From: Chloroflexota bacterium
Lineage (GTDB): Bacteria; Chloroflexota; Anaerolineae; Aggregatilineales; Phototrophicaceae
DNA length: 64,000 bases
Assembly (NCBI GenBank): GCA_020161935.1
Contig: JAIUNI010000001.1
Coordinates: 124,001-188,000 of the forward strand
Reading direction: 5' to 3'
Shown here: positions 25,872-34,309 of the stretch, piece after piece
Layout: each line of letters starts with the position of its first letter
Position numbering within the stretch: the stretch's first letter is position 1
Made by a program: the position numbers and the translations under genes
Notes under the pieces: model-generated
Databases searched by the model: none
Told to the model about the DNA's origin: nothing
What the model saw: only the letters and a program-made list of their open reading frames with translations

Positions 25872-28823
25872 TTAGGCCGCGAACTTAATCACGCCGTTGC
25901 GCCGCAGCGCCTTCTCGATTTCCACCCCCACGAACATCAACGCCGCCAAGCCGATTGTAATCAGCAGGTGGCTGATGTCCAAAGTGGTGGTTTCAAACGT
26001 TTGCCGCAGGATGGGGATGTAAATTACCCCAAGTTGCAGCAGGAAGGTGGAGATGCAAGCGTAGAGCAGCAGGCGGTTCTTCGAGAACCAGTTCTGGAAG
26101 AACGATTCTTTATCGCCCGCGTGGATCGCGATCACGTGGAAGATTTGCCCCAGCGCCAGCACGGTGAAGGCGATGGTACGCGGGGATTGTTCCGCCGCGC
26201 CGATCAACCCGCCGCTGCCATGTTCGCCGCTGGCTTCATCCTGCTCGTGTTCGCTGATGAGGGCGCGGTGTTCGTCGAGTGAGAGACTATCCCAATCCGC
26301 AGGAATGAGCGCCGAGAGTGTTGGAGCATCAATGAAGGTTGCAAGCTCGGCGGTGTTCATGTATTCCAGCGCCAGCGTTGAACTCAGCGGGTTAAGGTGA
26401 TGGTCAGCATAACCATACAGGTAGCCGCCGAGGGTAATCGCGGTCAGCAGGATTGATGCCCAGATGATGTGGATGCCCAAGCCCCCCGCGAAAACGCTGT
26501 CGGTCGTCGGGCGCGGCTTGCGGCGCATCACCCCTTCTTCGGCGGGTTCAAAGCCCAGCGCGATGGCGGGTAAACCGTCGGTCACGAGGTTAATCCACAA
26601 GATTTGGATGGCGAGCAGGGGAATTTTTAGCCCCGCGATCAGCGCGAGGAACATCACGAGGATTTCGGCGACGTTCGAACTGAGCAGGTATTTGATGAAC
26701 TTGCGGATGTTGTCATAAATGACGCGACCTTCTTCAACCGCCGCCACAATCGAGGCGAAGTTGTCGTCAGTCAGCACCATCGCCGCCGCGCCCTTGCTCA
26801 CGTCCGTCCCCGTGATGCCCATCGCCACGCCAATGTCGGCTTGCTTGAGGGCAGGGGCATCGTTCACGCCGTCACCCGTCATGGCGACAATTTGATCTTG
26901 CTGTTGCAGCGCCCGTACCAGTTGGAGTTTGTGCTGCGGTGATACGCGGGCGAACACCGATGTTTCCTTGATGACCTCTTTCAGTTCGTTTTCACTCAAC
27001 TTATCCAGTTGTGCGCCCGTAACCGCTTTTTCGTTGGCCTTGAGGATGCCGAGGTCGGTGGCAATCGCTTCCGCAGTGAGGGCGTGGTCGCCGGTAATCA
27101 TCACCGGGCGGATGCCAGCGGTACGCGCGGTAGCAACAGCTTCCCGCGCTTCGGGTCGTGCGGGGTCAACGATGCCAACCAAGCCGAGGATGGTTAGCTC
27201 ACGCTCGATTTCGGTGGTTACTTCCGCCGGTATCAAGTCCAACGGGCGGTAGGCGATGCCGAGTACGCGCAGCCCTTGTTGCGCCATCTTGTCGGTTTGC
27301 TGGCTGTAAGCGTTTCGGCGTTCGGGTGTCAGGGGTTGTGTGCCATTGGGTGTCATTTCTGCCGCTGCCCATTCGAGCAATTGGTCAGGCGCGCCTTTGG
27401 TGATGGCAACGAACGGCGTGCCGGGGAACAATTCTTTCGCGTCAGTGCTATCGACCTTATGGATAGTCGTCATGGCTTTGCGTTCGCTGCTGAACGGAAG
27501 TTCCGACTCGCGCGGCAAATCTTTTTCAAGCTGCTGCCGTGTCCAACCGATCTTCTGCGCGGCGACGATCAACGCGCCTTCAGTGGTATCACCCATCACC
27601 GTAAACGTGCCTTCGCGGTCGCCATCTTGCAGGTGGGCATTGGTGGAAAGGGCAATCGCGGTGACGAACCGTTTCACCGGTTGGTTGGCTTTCACTTCCA
27701 GCGGGTCGTGGCTCTCACCATTATGCATGGTGAACTTACCTTCTGGTGTGTACCCGATGCCGCTGATCGAAATGTCGTTCATGCCGGGCAGAGCGATGCG
27801 GGTCGCGGTCATCTCATTTTTGGTCAGAGTGCCGGTTTTATCCGAGCAAATCACCGTGACCGAACCGAGTGTTTCCACCGCTGGCAGCCGCCGGATAAGC
27901 GCGTGCCGCCGCACCATACGCGCCGCGCCGAGCGACAGGCTAATGGTGATGAGGGCGGGTAAGCCTTCCGGCACGGCAGCCACCGCGAGGCTGATGGAGG
28001 TGAGGAACATATTCTGCACCGGAATGCCGCGCAGCACACCGGCGATAAATACGATCACCACCACGATACCCGCGCCAATCGCCAGTATCTTGCTCAGGTC
28101 GTTCAGCCGGCGCTGAAGGGGGGTGATGCCTTGCTCGACTTGGAGCAACATCGCCGCGATGTTGCCGAGTTCGGTCTTTAAGCCCGTTTGGGTGATGACC
28201 ATCTCGCCACGCCCGTAGGTGACGGCTGTACCCATGAAGGTCATATTGTCGCGGTCGCCGACCGTGACCGTTTGGTCAGCGGGCAGCGCGTCCAGCTTTT
28301 TGTTGACCGGCATCGACTCGCCAGTCAGTGCCGACTCGTCAATTTGCATGTTGATGTTTTCGATCAAGCGTCCATCTGCCGGAATACGGTCCCCCTCGTT
28401 CAGCAGCACAATGTCGCCGGGAACGAGGTCTTCGGCGCTGATCTGGTCAACTTCGCCCTTACGCCGCACCCGCACCATCGGTACTTGCATCGCGCTGAGT
28501 GCCGCGAGCGCTTTCTCTGCTTGGAACTCCTGATAAGTGCCAATGATGGCGTTCAGGATGACGATGGCGAGGATGACGATCACATCTTTGCTGTCGCCGA
28601 GCAGCGCCGAAATGACTGCCGCCGCGATCAGGATGATGACCATCAAATCCTTGAACTGGTCGATAACCAGTTGCAGCCAGTTTGTGCCTTCTTCTACTGG
28701 AAGGCTGTTCTTGCCGTGCGTTGCCTGCCGTTTGCTAACCTCGGCATCGCTTAAGCCTTGTGCCGCGTCGGTGTCGAGCGTTTTAAGCGTCTCTTCAATT
28801 GTCTGCTGGTAGTATTCAGCCAT
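25872..28823 (-). CDS. Ca2+-type P-type ATPase (P2A)
   Basis: A 983-residue cation pump. N-terminal domain GLSDAEVSKRQATHGKN; actuator motif TGES (167-170); M4 motif PEGL (285-288), typical of calcium and manganese pumps; phosphorylation site SDKTGTLTKNE with Asp 328; hinge MTGDGVNDAPALKQADIG; and six C-terminal membrane helices. A charged His/Glu-rich loop near residue 860 (EHEQDEASGEHGSGG) could be a metal-sensing insert. It is likely a Ca2+ or Mn2+ exporter at the plasma membrane. The upstream region contains a palindrome and a terminator-like hairpin that may control it. Confidence 0.93.
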   Translation of the reverse strand: MAEYYQQTIEETLKTLDTDAAQGLSDAEVSKRQATHGKNSLPVEEGTNWLQLVIDQFKDLMVIILIAAAVISALLGDSKDVIVILAIVILNAIIGTYQEFQAEKALAALSAMQVPMVRVRRKGEVDQISAEDLVPGDIVLLNEGDRIPADGRLIENINMQIDESALTGESMPVNKKLDALPADQTVTVGDRDNMTFMGTAVTYGRGEMVITQTGLKTELGNIAAMLLQVEQGITPLQRRLNDLSKILAIGAGIVVVIVFIAGVLRGIPVQNMFLTSISLAVAAVPEGLPALITISLSLGAARMVRRHALIRRLPAVETLGSVTVICSDKTGTLTKNEMTATRIALPGMNDISISGIGYTPEGKFTMHNGESHDPLEVKANQPVKRFVTAIALSTNAHLQDGDREGTFTVMGDTTEGALIVAAQKIGWTRQQLEKDLPRESELPFSSERKAMTTIHKVDSTDAKELFPGTPFVAITKGAPDQLLEWAAAEMTPNGTQPLTPERRNAYSQQTDKMAQQGLRVLGIAYRPLDLIPAEVTTEIERELTILGLVGIVDPARPEAREAVATARTAGIRPVMITGDHALTAEAIATDLGILKANEKAVTGAQLDKLSENELKEVIKETSVFARVSPQHKLQLVRALQQQDQIVAMTGDGVNDAPALKQADIGVAMGITGTDVSKGAAAMVLTDDNFASIVAAVEEGRVIYDNIRKFIKYLLSSNVAEILVMFLALIAGLKIPLLAIQILWINLVTDGLPAIALGFEPAEEGVMRRKPRPTTDSVFAGGLGIHIIWASILLTAITLGGYLYGYADHHLNPLSSTLALEYMNTAELATFIDAPTLSALIPADWDSLSLDEHRALISEHEQDEASGEHGSGGLIGAAEQSPRTIAFTVLALGQIFHVIAIHAGDKESFFQNWFSKNRLLLYACISTFLLQLGVIYIPILRQTFETTTLDISHLLITIGLAALMFVGVEIEKALRRNGVIKFAA

Positions 28824-28844
28824 AAACTCGTCCTCATTGGGTAA

Positions 28845-28885
28845 TGACCACCTGACAGGTAGCTTGAATACAGCAAGTGGTCATC
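28845..28885 (-). promoter_or_regulatory. Structured leader hairpin of the P-type ATPase gene
   Basis: TGACCAC and GTGGTCA form the base of an imperfect stem 22 bases upstream of the ATPase start; the inner part includes the palindrome ACCTGACAGGT. It is in the predicted 5' untranslated region. No known riboswitch class was recognised. Confidence 0.4.
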
Positions 28886-28955
28886 TTTCGATAGCTTTGG
28901 AATAACAGGGTAAGTCTGCTTATAACTCACTCTACCTGCGCTTCAAAGTGCTAGA

Positions 28956-28993
28956 TTAACGATTCGTTAAAAACCCCCAATTTTGAGGGGGTT
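28956..28993 (-). promoter_or_regulatory. Terminator-like hairpin plus palindrome upstream of the ATPase gene
   Basis: AACCCCC and GGGGGTT pair (28972-28993), and on the minus strand the stem is followed by TTTTTAACG. The adjacent TTAACGA-T-TCGTTAA (28956-28970) is a perfect palindrome around one central base. No minus-strand gene lies upstream, so the terminator would act in the ATPase leader or block antisense transcription. Operator or attenuator function is inference. Confidence 0.45.
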
Positions 28994-29036
28994 CTATCGA
29001 CCATATGTTTGATTCGTGTCCGTGTAGACACGCGGC

Positions 29037-29042
29037 TATAAT
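29037..29042 (+). promoter_or_regulatory. Consensus -10 element for the hydrolase-ligase gene
   Basis: A perfect TATAAT, 31 bases before the GTG at 29074. Transcription would start near 29049, downstream of the in-frame ATG at 29005, which supports the GTG start. No good -35 at standard spacing was found. Confidence 0.6.
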
Positions 29043-29073
29043 GTGCAGCATACTTATTTTGGAGCATTTTATT

Positions 29074-31545
29074 GTGGAAGTTGATTTAGAACTCTATCGT
29101 GAAGATATTTTAGTCACCGAAAATCCGCCCGTTCGCCTCAGTTATATCGAAGTCGCACCGGAACGCCCCGCCGGAACAATCGTGTTCGTGCATGGCTACG
29201 GCGGTTATGCTATGCAGTGGAAGAACCAACTTAAAGCCTTTTCGGATAATTACCGCGTGATTGCTTACGACGTGCGGGGGCATGGTCGCTCGGATGCGCC
29301 CTATTCACAGTACAGCATGGCGGAAGCCCAAGCCGATTTGGACGCGCTGCTAGCGAAGCTGGATGTCAAGCTGCCGTTTGTGCTGGTCGGGCATTCGTTT
29401 GGCGGCGCAATTGTGACCGAGTTTGCCCACCGCCGCCCACAGGACATCGCGCGGCTCGTTCTCATCGCCACCACAGGCGAGTATCCGCTCATTAAACCGG
29501 CTGCCCTCGCGCTGCGGCTGCCGTTGGCGGTTCTCGTCCCCATCCGGCGCTTGGTGCGTAAACAGCTAGCGGCGGAAGCCCATGTCTTGCGTGATGTTTA
29601 CCGCAATAATATGTCCAAGTGGAACGGCTGGAGCATGTTCCGTGATTTGCGGATGCCCGTGTTGGTCATTCGCGGCGAACGGGATCAGGTGTATCCGACT
29701 GCCGTGTTCGAGGAAGTCGCCCGAACGATTCCCAACGCCGAGGATGTGAATATCGGCGTGTCGCGACATCTCGTCCCGCTGGAACGGGCGGAGGCGGTTA
29801 ACCGTGCCATCAGCCGCTTTATTGGCGAACGTGCCGATGAGCCTAGCTGGTGGGGTAAGCGCACGACGAAAGAATTTACCGTGCTGCGTCCGTGGCTCAA
29901 GCATTATGAAGAAGGCGTACCGGTTACGCTCGGCTTGCCCAACCGTCCGTTATTCCGCCTGCTGCACAGTGCCGTTCGCCGCTTCGGCAACCGCCCCGCC
30001 ACGGTGTTCGGCGGGCGTACATTGACCTACAAACAGCTTGACGCGGAAGCAAACCGCTTGGCGAATGCGCTGCGCTCGTTGGGTGTCGAAAAAGGCACGC
30101 GGGTCATGCTGCTGCTGCCGAATACGCCGCAGTTCGTCATCGCCTACTACGCGGTGTTGAAAGCCGGTGGTGTGGTCGTTTCCACCAGCCCGACCAATGA
30201 GCGCGAAGAACTTCAGCGGCAGGTTGCCGATTCGGAATCCGCATTCCTGATTACGCTGACTCTGTTCCACGAAACCGCCCGTTTCGTCCACGCAGGGACG
30301 GCCTTACGCGGCGTGATCTTTACCAACATCAAAGATTACCTGAATACCCCGAAGAAGCTGGCGTTTACGCTCACCCGTGAACAACGCGAGGGACATCAAC
30401 TCGCGGGCGGCTTGGGGAAGAACGAGCATCTATGGACGGCGCTGCTGCGGGCGCACCCACCGACACGCCCGCTGATTGAGGTTGACCCCAACAGCGTTGC
30501 CGTCATCAAGTACACGGGTGGCACGGTCGATAAGCCGAAGGGAGTGCTGCTCAGTCACCATGCGGTGCTGGCGAATGCCCTACAAACGCGCCATTGGATC
30601 ACCGGGTTGAAAGAAGGCCATGAAACCGTTCTTGCCGCGCTGCCGTTCTCCCATTCTTACGGTATGACTGCCGCCATGAACGTACCCATCGCCCTCGGTG
30701 CGAAAATGGTCATCCTACCGAACTTCGTCACGCAGGATGTCCTGAACCACATCAAACGCTATAAACCGACGTTGTTCCCCGGTGTGCCGACCATGTATAT
30801 GGCGATCAACCAGTTCAAAGGGGTGCGGAAGTACGGCATCAGCAGCGTGAAGGCGTGTATCTCCGGCGCTGCGCCGCTGCCTGTCGAGGTTCAAGAAGCC
30901 TTTGAGAAACTGACGCGCGGACGCTTGGTCGAAGGCTACGGCCTCACCGAAGCTGCCCCTGTAACACATTCCAACCCGCTGCGGGGTGTTCGCAAGATCG
31001 GCAGCATCGGCATCCCCATCCCCGGCACGGATGCGCGCATCAACGACCTCATCACCGGCGAACGGCTGCCAGCAGGCGAGATCGGCGAACTCGCTGTACG
31101 CGGGCCACAGATCATGTTGGGTTACTTGGGCAAAGCCGACGATGAGCAGCCGCTGACCGATGATGGTTGGTTGCTGACGGGTGACTTGGCGCGGATGGAT
31201 GAGGATGGTTACTTCCAGATCATCAGCCGCAAGAAAGAGATGATCCTCGCAGGGCAGTTTCAGGTGTACCCGCGTGATGTCGAAGAAGTGCTGTATGAGC
31301 ACCCCGGCGTGAAAGAGGTGGCGGTGGTTGGTTTAAGTGTGGCGGGACATGAAGGCGAGCAGCGCATCAAGGCGTATGTCGTCCCACGCCCCGGCAGCAC
31401 CCTGTCGAAAGATGAGTTGATCGCGCTCTGCAAACGCCGCCTCAAAGAATACGCCGTGCCGTGGGAAGTCGAGTTCCGCGAAGAACTGCCCAAGAGTTTC
31501 GTCGGCAAGGTGCTGCGCCGGCTGCTGGTAGAAGAAGTGACTTGA
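29074..31545 (+). CDS. Alpha/beta hydrolase fused to acyl-CoA ligase
   Basis: An 823-residue two-enzyme protein. Residues ~1-265 are an alpha/beta hydrolase (VFVHGYGGYAMQW, YDVRGHGRSD, nucleophile Ser in VGHSFGG, late His in GVSRHLVP). Residues ~295-823 are an AMP-forming ligase (LTYKQLDAEANRLANAL, IKYTGGTVDKPKGVLLSH, EGYGLTEAAP, GWLLTGDLARMDEDGYF, SRKKEMI, catalytic Lys region KSFVGKVLRR). The ligase activates a fatty acid to acyl-CoA; the hydrolase may free the acid from an ester or thioester first (inference). GTG at 29074 has TTGGAG upstream and lies after the -10 element, so it is preferred to ATG 29005. Confidence 0.92.
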   Translation: MEVDLELYREDILVTENPPVRLSYIEVAPERPAGTIVFVHGYGGYAMQWKNQLKAFSDNYRVIAYDVRGHGRSDAPYSQYSMAEAQADLDALLAKLDVKLPFVLVGHSFGGAIVTEFAHRRPQDIARLVLIATTGEYPLIKPAALALRLPLAVLVPIRRLVRKQLAAEAHVLRDVYRNNMSKWNGWSMFRDLRMPVLVIRGERDQVYPTAVFEEVARTIPNAEDVNIGVSRHLVPLERAEAVNRAISRFIGERADEPSWWGKRTTKEFTVLRPWLKHYEEGVPVTLGLPNRPLFRLLHSAVRRFGNRPATVFGGRTLTYKQLDAEANRLANALRSLGVEKGTRVMLLLPNTPQFVIAYYAVLKAGGVVVSTSPTNEREELQRQVADSESAFLITLTLFHETARFVHAGTALRGVIFTNIKDYLNTPKKLAFTLTREQREGHQLAGGLGKNEHLWTALLRAHPPTRPLIEVDPNSVAVIKYTGGTVDKPKGVLLSHHAVLANALQTRHWITGLKEGHETVLAALPFSHSYGMTAAMNVPIALGAKMVILPNFVTQDVLNHIKRYKPTLFPGVPTMYMAINQFKGVRKYGISSVKACISGAAPLPVEVQEAFEKLTRGRLVEGYGLTEAAPVTHSNPLRGVRKIGSIGIPIPGTDARINDLITGERLPAGEIGELAVRGPQIMLGYLGKADDEQPLTDDGWLLTGDLARMDEDGYFQIISRKKEMILAGQFQVYPRDVEEVLYEHPGVKEVAVVGLSVAGHEGEQRIKAYVVPRPGSTLSKDELIALCKRRLKEYAVPWEVEFREELPKSFVGKVLRRLLVEEVT

Positions 31546-31584
31546 TCCAACAGCCACCCATACATGATGAATGGCTGTTGGATC
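31544..31584. terminator. Bidirectional hairpin between convergent genes
   Basis: GATCCAACAGCCA and TGGCTGTTGGATC are a perfect 13 bp inverted repeat with a 15-base loop that begins in the ligase stop codon. There is no strong T-tract on either strand, so it may slow or stabilise transcripts rather than end them fully. Confidence 0.7.
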
Positions 31585-31590
31585 GGGTGC

Positions 31591-32331
31591 TTATTCGTTG
31601 ATAATGACCGTGACCTCATAATCCGCGCTAACGGTCTCGAAGTTGAAGTCGAACAGCGCCTCACTAACCTTGACAATAAAAAGGTTCGGACGTGACGGTA
31701 ACGCTACCTGAGCATCACTTAGCGCGTCGCCATTCAGCGTGATAATGCTGTCTAGTCCGTAATAATCGTTAATGACGTTCACAGAAATATCGGGTGCGAA
31801 TTCGCCATCCGTTTTAGAATACTTGAAAGCAATATCACTGCCTTCGACTTCGACGAGGTAGTAATTTGAACCCCCTGAGCTGCTGATGCTGCCTTCAAGC
31901 GGCGAGTTCGCTTCGAGACGTTCCGGGTTGATGAGTGCCAGCGTAAATTCACCAACACTGTCACCCGCCCGCCCATCACTGCGGGTCGCCAAAATCGTAT
32001 ACGTACCGTCATTTTCCAACTGGGTTGTAAACAGTGTCGAACCAAAACTGAAACTGCCGCTTGTATCCCCAACCACATCCCCATCTTCATTCAACAGGAT
32101 GATTTGTGGGCTGTTGAGATCGCCTAAGTCATCGACCGGACTCATTTCAATGATGATGACATCACCCTCGCTGCCCGTGAAGTCAAACGGAATTTCAAAG
32201 TTCCGGTTGGTAATTTCGCCTGTGACCGTCTGGCCGTATTCGATTGTTTCGTTGCCATTTTGGGCATTGGCAAGCATCGGAACAATCATTGTCAAAAGCG
32301 CAAGAACGACTAACAAATTCCTTTTCAGCAT
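31591..32331 (-). CDS. Secreted beta-rich protein, unknown function
   Basis: A 246-residue protein with a clear signal peptide (MLKRNLLVVLALLTMIVPMLANA, cleavage near AQN). The mature part is acidic and beta-rich with two similar halves (YGQTVTGEITNRNFEIPFDF and later SPLEGSISSSGGSNYYLVEV), a layout like bacterial pre-peptidase C-terminal (PPC) domains. The open frame extends to 32409, but TTGGAGG is placed just before the ATG at 32331. It is probably exported by Sec; no partner is apparent in the neighbourhood. Confidence 0.8.
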   Translation of the reverse strand: MLKRNLLVVLALLTMIVPMLANAQNGNETIEYGQTVTGEITNRNFEIPFDFTGSEGDVIIIEMSPVDDLGDLNSPQIILLNEDGDVVGDTSGSFSFGSTLFTTQLENDGTYTILATRSDGRAGDSVGEFTLALINPERLEANSPLEGSISSSGGSNYYLVEVEGSDIAFKYSKTDGEFAPDISVNVINDYYGLDSIITLNGDALSDAQVALPSRPNLFIVKVSEALFDFNFETVSADYEVTVIINE

Positions 32332-32405
32332 AGTGTACCTCCAATGAGCCATTATTATTAAAATCTTACCATTGGAGGGTGTCGTGCTTATCTTAAGATA
32401 ATGCT

Positions 32406-32969
32406 TCACGACGATTTCCCTATCGCCGCCACCATTTGCTTGATGGTATCCACCTCTTTATCCTGCGCGTTGGCACTGTCGATAATCGCCTGCTGCATGG
32501 CGCTGATTTCCGTGTGGTTGGTGTCGATGCGCTCAATGAGTATGCGCTGAATGGCTTCAAGCTGCGTGTTCACATGCTGGCGCAGTTCACTCTGAATTTT
32601 GTCGAGCGCGGCGGCGCTGGCGGCAAGCTGTTTATCCATTTCCTGCTGGTGCTGTTGGGCAATCGCTTCACGCCGTTCCATCGCGGCCTTGTCGCGTGCA
32701 TCAGAAATTGTTGAGTACAACAGCACCGTACTCGATACCACGACCGACATCACATTGAGGTAGCTATTGGCTGCCAGCACGAACACCTCGACGTTCGCAA
32801 AGATAATTAGCGGCACCAGCAGGCACAACGTCGCCAGAATGGTAACGCGGTTCGTGAGATACTTAACCGGGTAGGGCAGGATATACCGGTCGAGAAAACG
32901 GTTAATCCGCTGCATTTGGCTGCCATTATCTGCGGTACTAGCGTTTGAAGTGGGGGCGTTCTGCATCAT
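32406..32969 (-). CDS. Two-helix membrane protein with cytoplasmic coiled coil
   Basis: A 187-residue protein. Two membrane helices (ILATLCLLVPLIIFANVEVF and YLNVMSVVVSSTVLLYSTI) are followed by about 100 residues of coiled coil rich in Gln, Glu and Ala (RREAIAQQHQQEMDKQLAAS, LEAIQRILIERIDTN). The layout is faintly like DUF1003 or low-affinity iron permease proteins, but not enough to assign. TAGGAGC stands before the double ATG at 32969; an upstream in-frame start at 33005 lacks one. Function unknown. Confidence 0.7.
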   Translation of the reverse strand: MMQNAPTSNASTADNGSQMQRINRFLDRYILPYPVKYLTNRVTILATLCLLVPLIIFANVEVFVLAANSYLNVMSVVVSSTVLLYSTISDARDKAAMERREAIAQQHQQEMDKQLAASAAALDKIQSELRQHVNTQLEAIQRILIERIDTNHTEISAMQQAIIDSANAQDKEVDTIKQMVAAIGKSS

Positions 32970-33095
32970 GGTTGCTCCTAGACGTGATGACAACATGACT
33001 AGCATAATCCCATCTGCTAATTATGACGATTTCAGTCCGCCTGTGTGGTCGCTATAATGCTTGGATACTATTCGCACTAAAGGACATCATCCTGC

Positions 33096-34307
33096 ATGTC
33101 GAGTTCCTTCGATGTCGCCATCATCGGCGCGGGTCCCGCTGGCTCATCCGCTGCTTACTTTCTCGCCCGTGCCGGTGTCAACGTGCTGCTGCTGGATAAA
33201 GCCACCTTCCCACGTGATAAAACTTGTGGTGATGGCCTCATCCCCCGCGCCTTGCCCATTCTCGCCGAAATGGGTGTGCTGGACGCGATCACCCCGCACG
33301 GCTGGAAGCTGGACACGTTGGAAGTCTCCGCGCCGTCCGGTCGCACGGTGCGCTTCACGATCCCACCGCTGCCCCACGCGCCCAATTATGCCGTGGTGAT
33401 GCCCCGCCTTGAACTGGATAACCTGCTGCTTCAACAGGCGGTTAAAGCCGGTGCGGATTTTCGCGGCGGGGTGCATGTGCGCGGCCTCCAAACCGATGCC
33501 CAAGGCGTAACGGTGCAGGTCGAGCAGGGCAACCACGCCGAAACATTCCGCGCCACACTCGCTATCGTCGCCACCGGCGCGAGTACCGCCTTGCTCACCA
33601 GCATCGGCATCTCCGCGCCCAAACCGAATATCGTCGCCGCCCGTGCTTACTTTGAGGATATACAATCCCTTCCACCGTATTTCCAATTCCGCTTCGATGG
33701 CGTAGTGCTGCCCGGTTATGGCTGGGTGTTCCCGCTGTCGCCCACCGCTGCCAACATCGGCGCGGGTTTCATTCGCACCGGTAAACAGGCGCATCACCAA
33801 TCGGCGCAAACCGCGTTTAACAGTTTCTTGCAGAGCTACGCCATCAAGTCGCTGCTCGCCGGGGCCAAGCAGGCCGGCACACTCAGGAGCTTCCCCATCC
33901 GCACGGATTTCGCGACCGCCCCGACTTATGCCAGCCGAGTTTTGCTCGTTGGTGAAGCGGCGGGGTTAGTCAATCCGCTCACGGGTGATGGCATCGACTT
34001 CGCCCTCGAATCCGGAAAAATCGCTGCCGAACACATCAGGCATATGTTAAGGTTGGGTGATGTCTCGCCCGCCCAATTGCAAACCTACGATACAATGTTG
34101 AGGGGGCGTTACCAAGACTTGTTCCGCTTTTCCGGTCAGGTGAGCCGTTGGTCGCTGAACCCCCGTGCCTTGAACACACTCGTTCCACTGGCGGCGGCAC
34201 GTCCCCGTCTGCCGGAAGTGCTGGTGAATATCCTGCTGGGTGCGAAGCCAGCCCCTGAGAAGATGTCCATTTTGCGTATAGTCAAAGGAGTAGCCTCTCG
34301 GCTGTAA
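33096..34307 (+). CDS. Geranylgeranyl reductase-family flavoprotein
   Basis: A 403-residue FAD-dependent oxidoreductase. The FAD motif is VAIIGAGPAGSSAAYFLARAG at the N-terminus, then the CGDGLIPRAL signature of the GGR family, the PRLELDN loop, and the second FAD motif LVGEAAGLVNPLTGDGIDFA. Relatives saturate isoprenoid chains of lipids, quinones or chlorophyll. With no bacteriochlorophyll genes in view, a menaquinone or membrane-lipid isoprenoid is the more likely substrate (inference). The next gene starts two bases after the stop, so they are translationally coupled. Confidence 0.9.
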   Translation: MSSSFDVAIIGAGPAGSSAAYFLARAGVNVLLLDKATFPRDKTCGDGLIPRALPILAEMGVLDAITPHGWKLDTLEVSAPSGRTVRFTIPPLPHAPNYAVVMPRLELDNLLLQQAVKAGADFRGGVHVRGLQTDAQGVTVQVEQGNHAETFRATLAIVATGASTALLTSIGISAPKPNIVAARAYFEDIQSLPPYFQFRFDGVVLPGYGWVFPLSPTAANIGAGFIRTGKQAHHQSAQTAFNSFLQSYAIKSLLAGAKQAGTLRSFPIRTDFATAPTYASRVLLVGEAAGLVNPLTGDGIDFALESGKIAAEHIRHMLRLGDVSPAQLQTYDTMLRGRYQDLFRFSGQVSRWSLNPRALNTLVPLAAARPRLPEVLVNILLGAKPAPEKMSILRIVKGVASRL

Positions 34308-34309
34308 TC

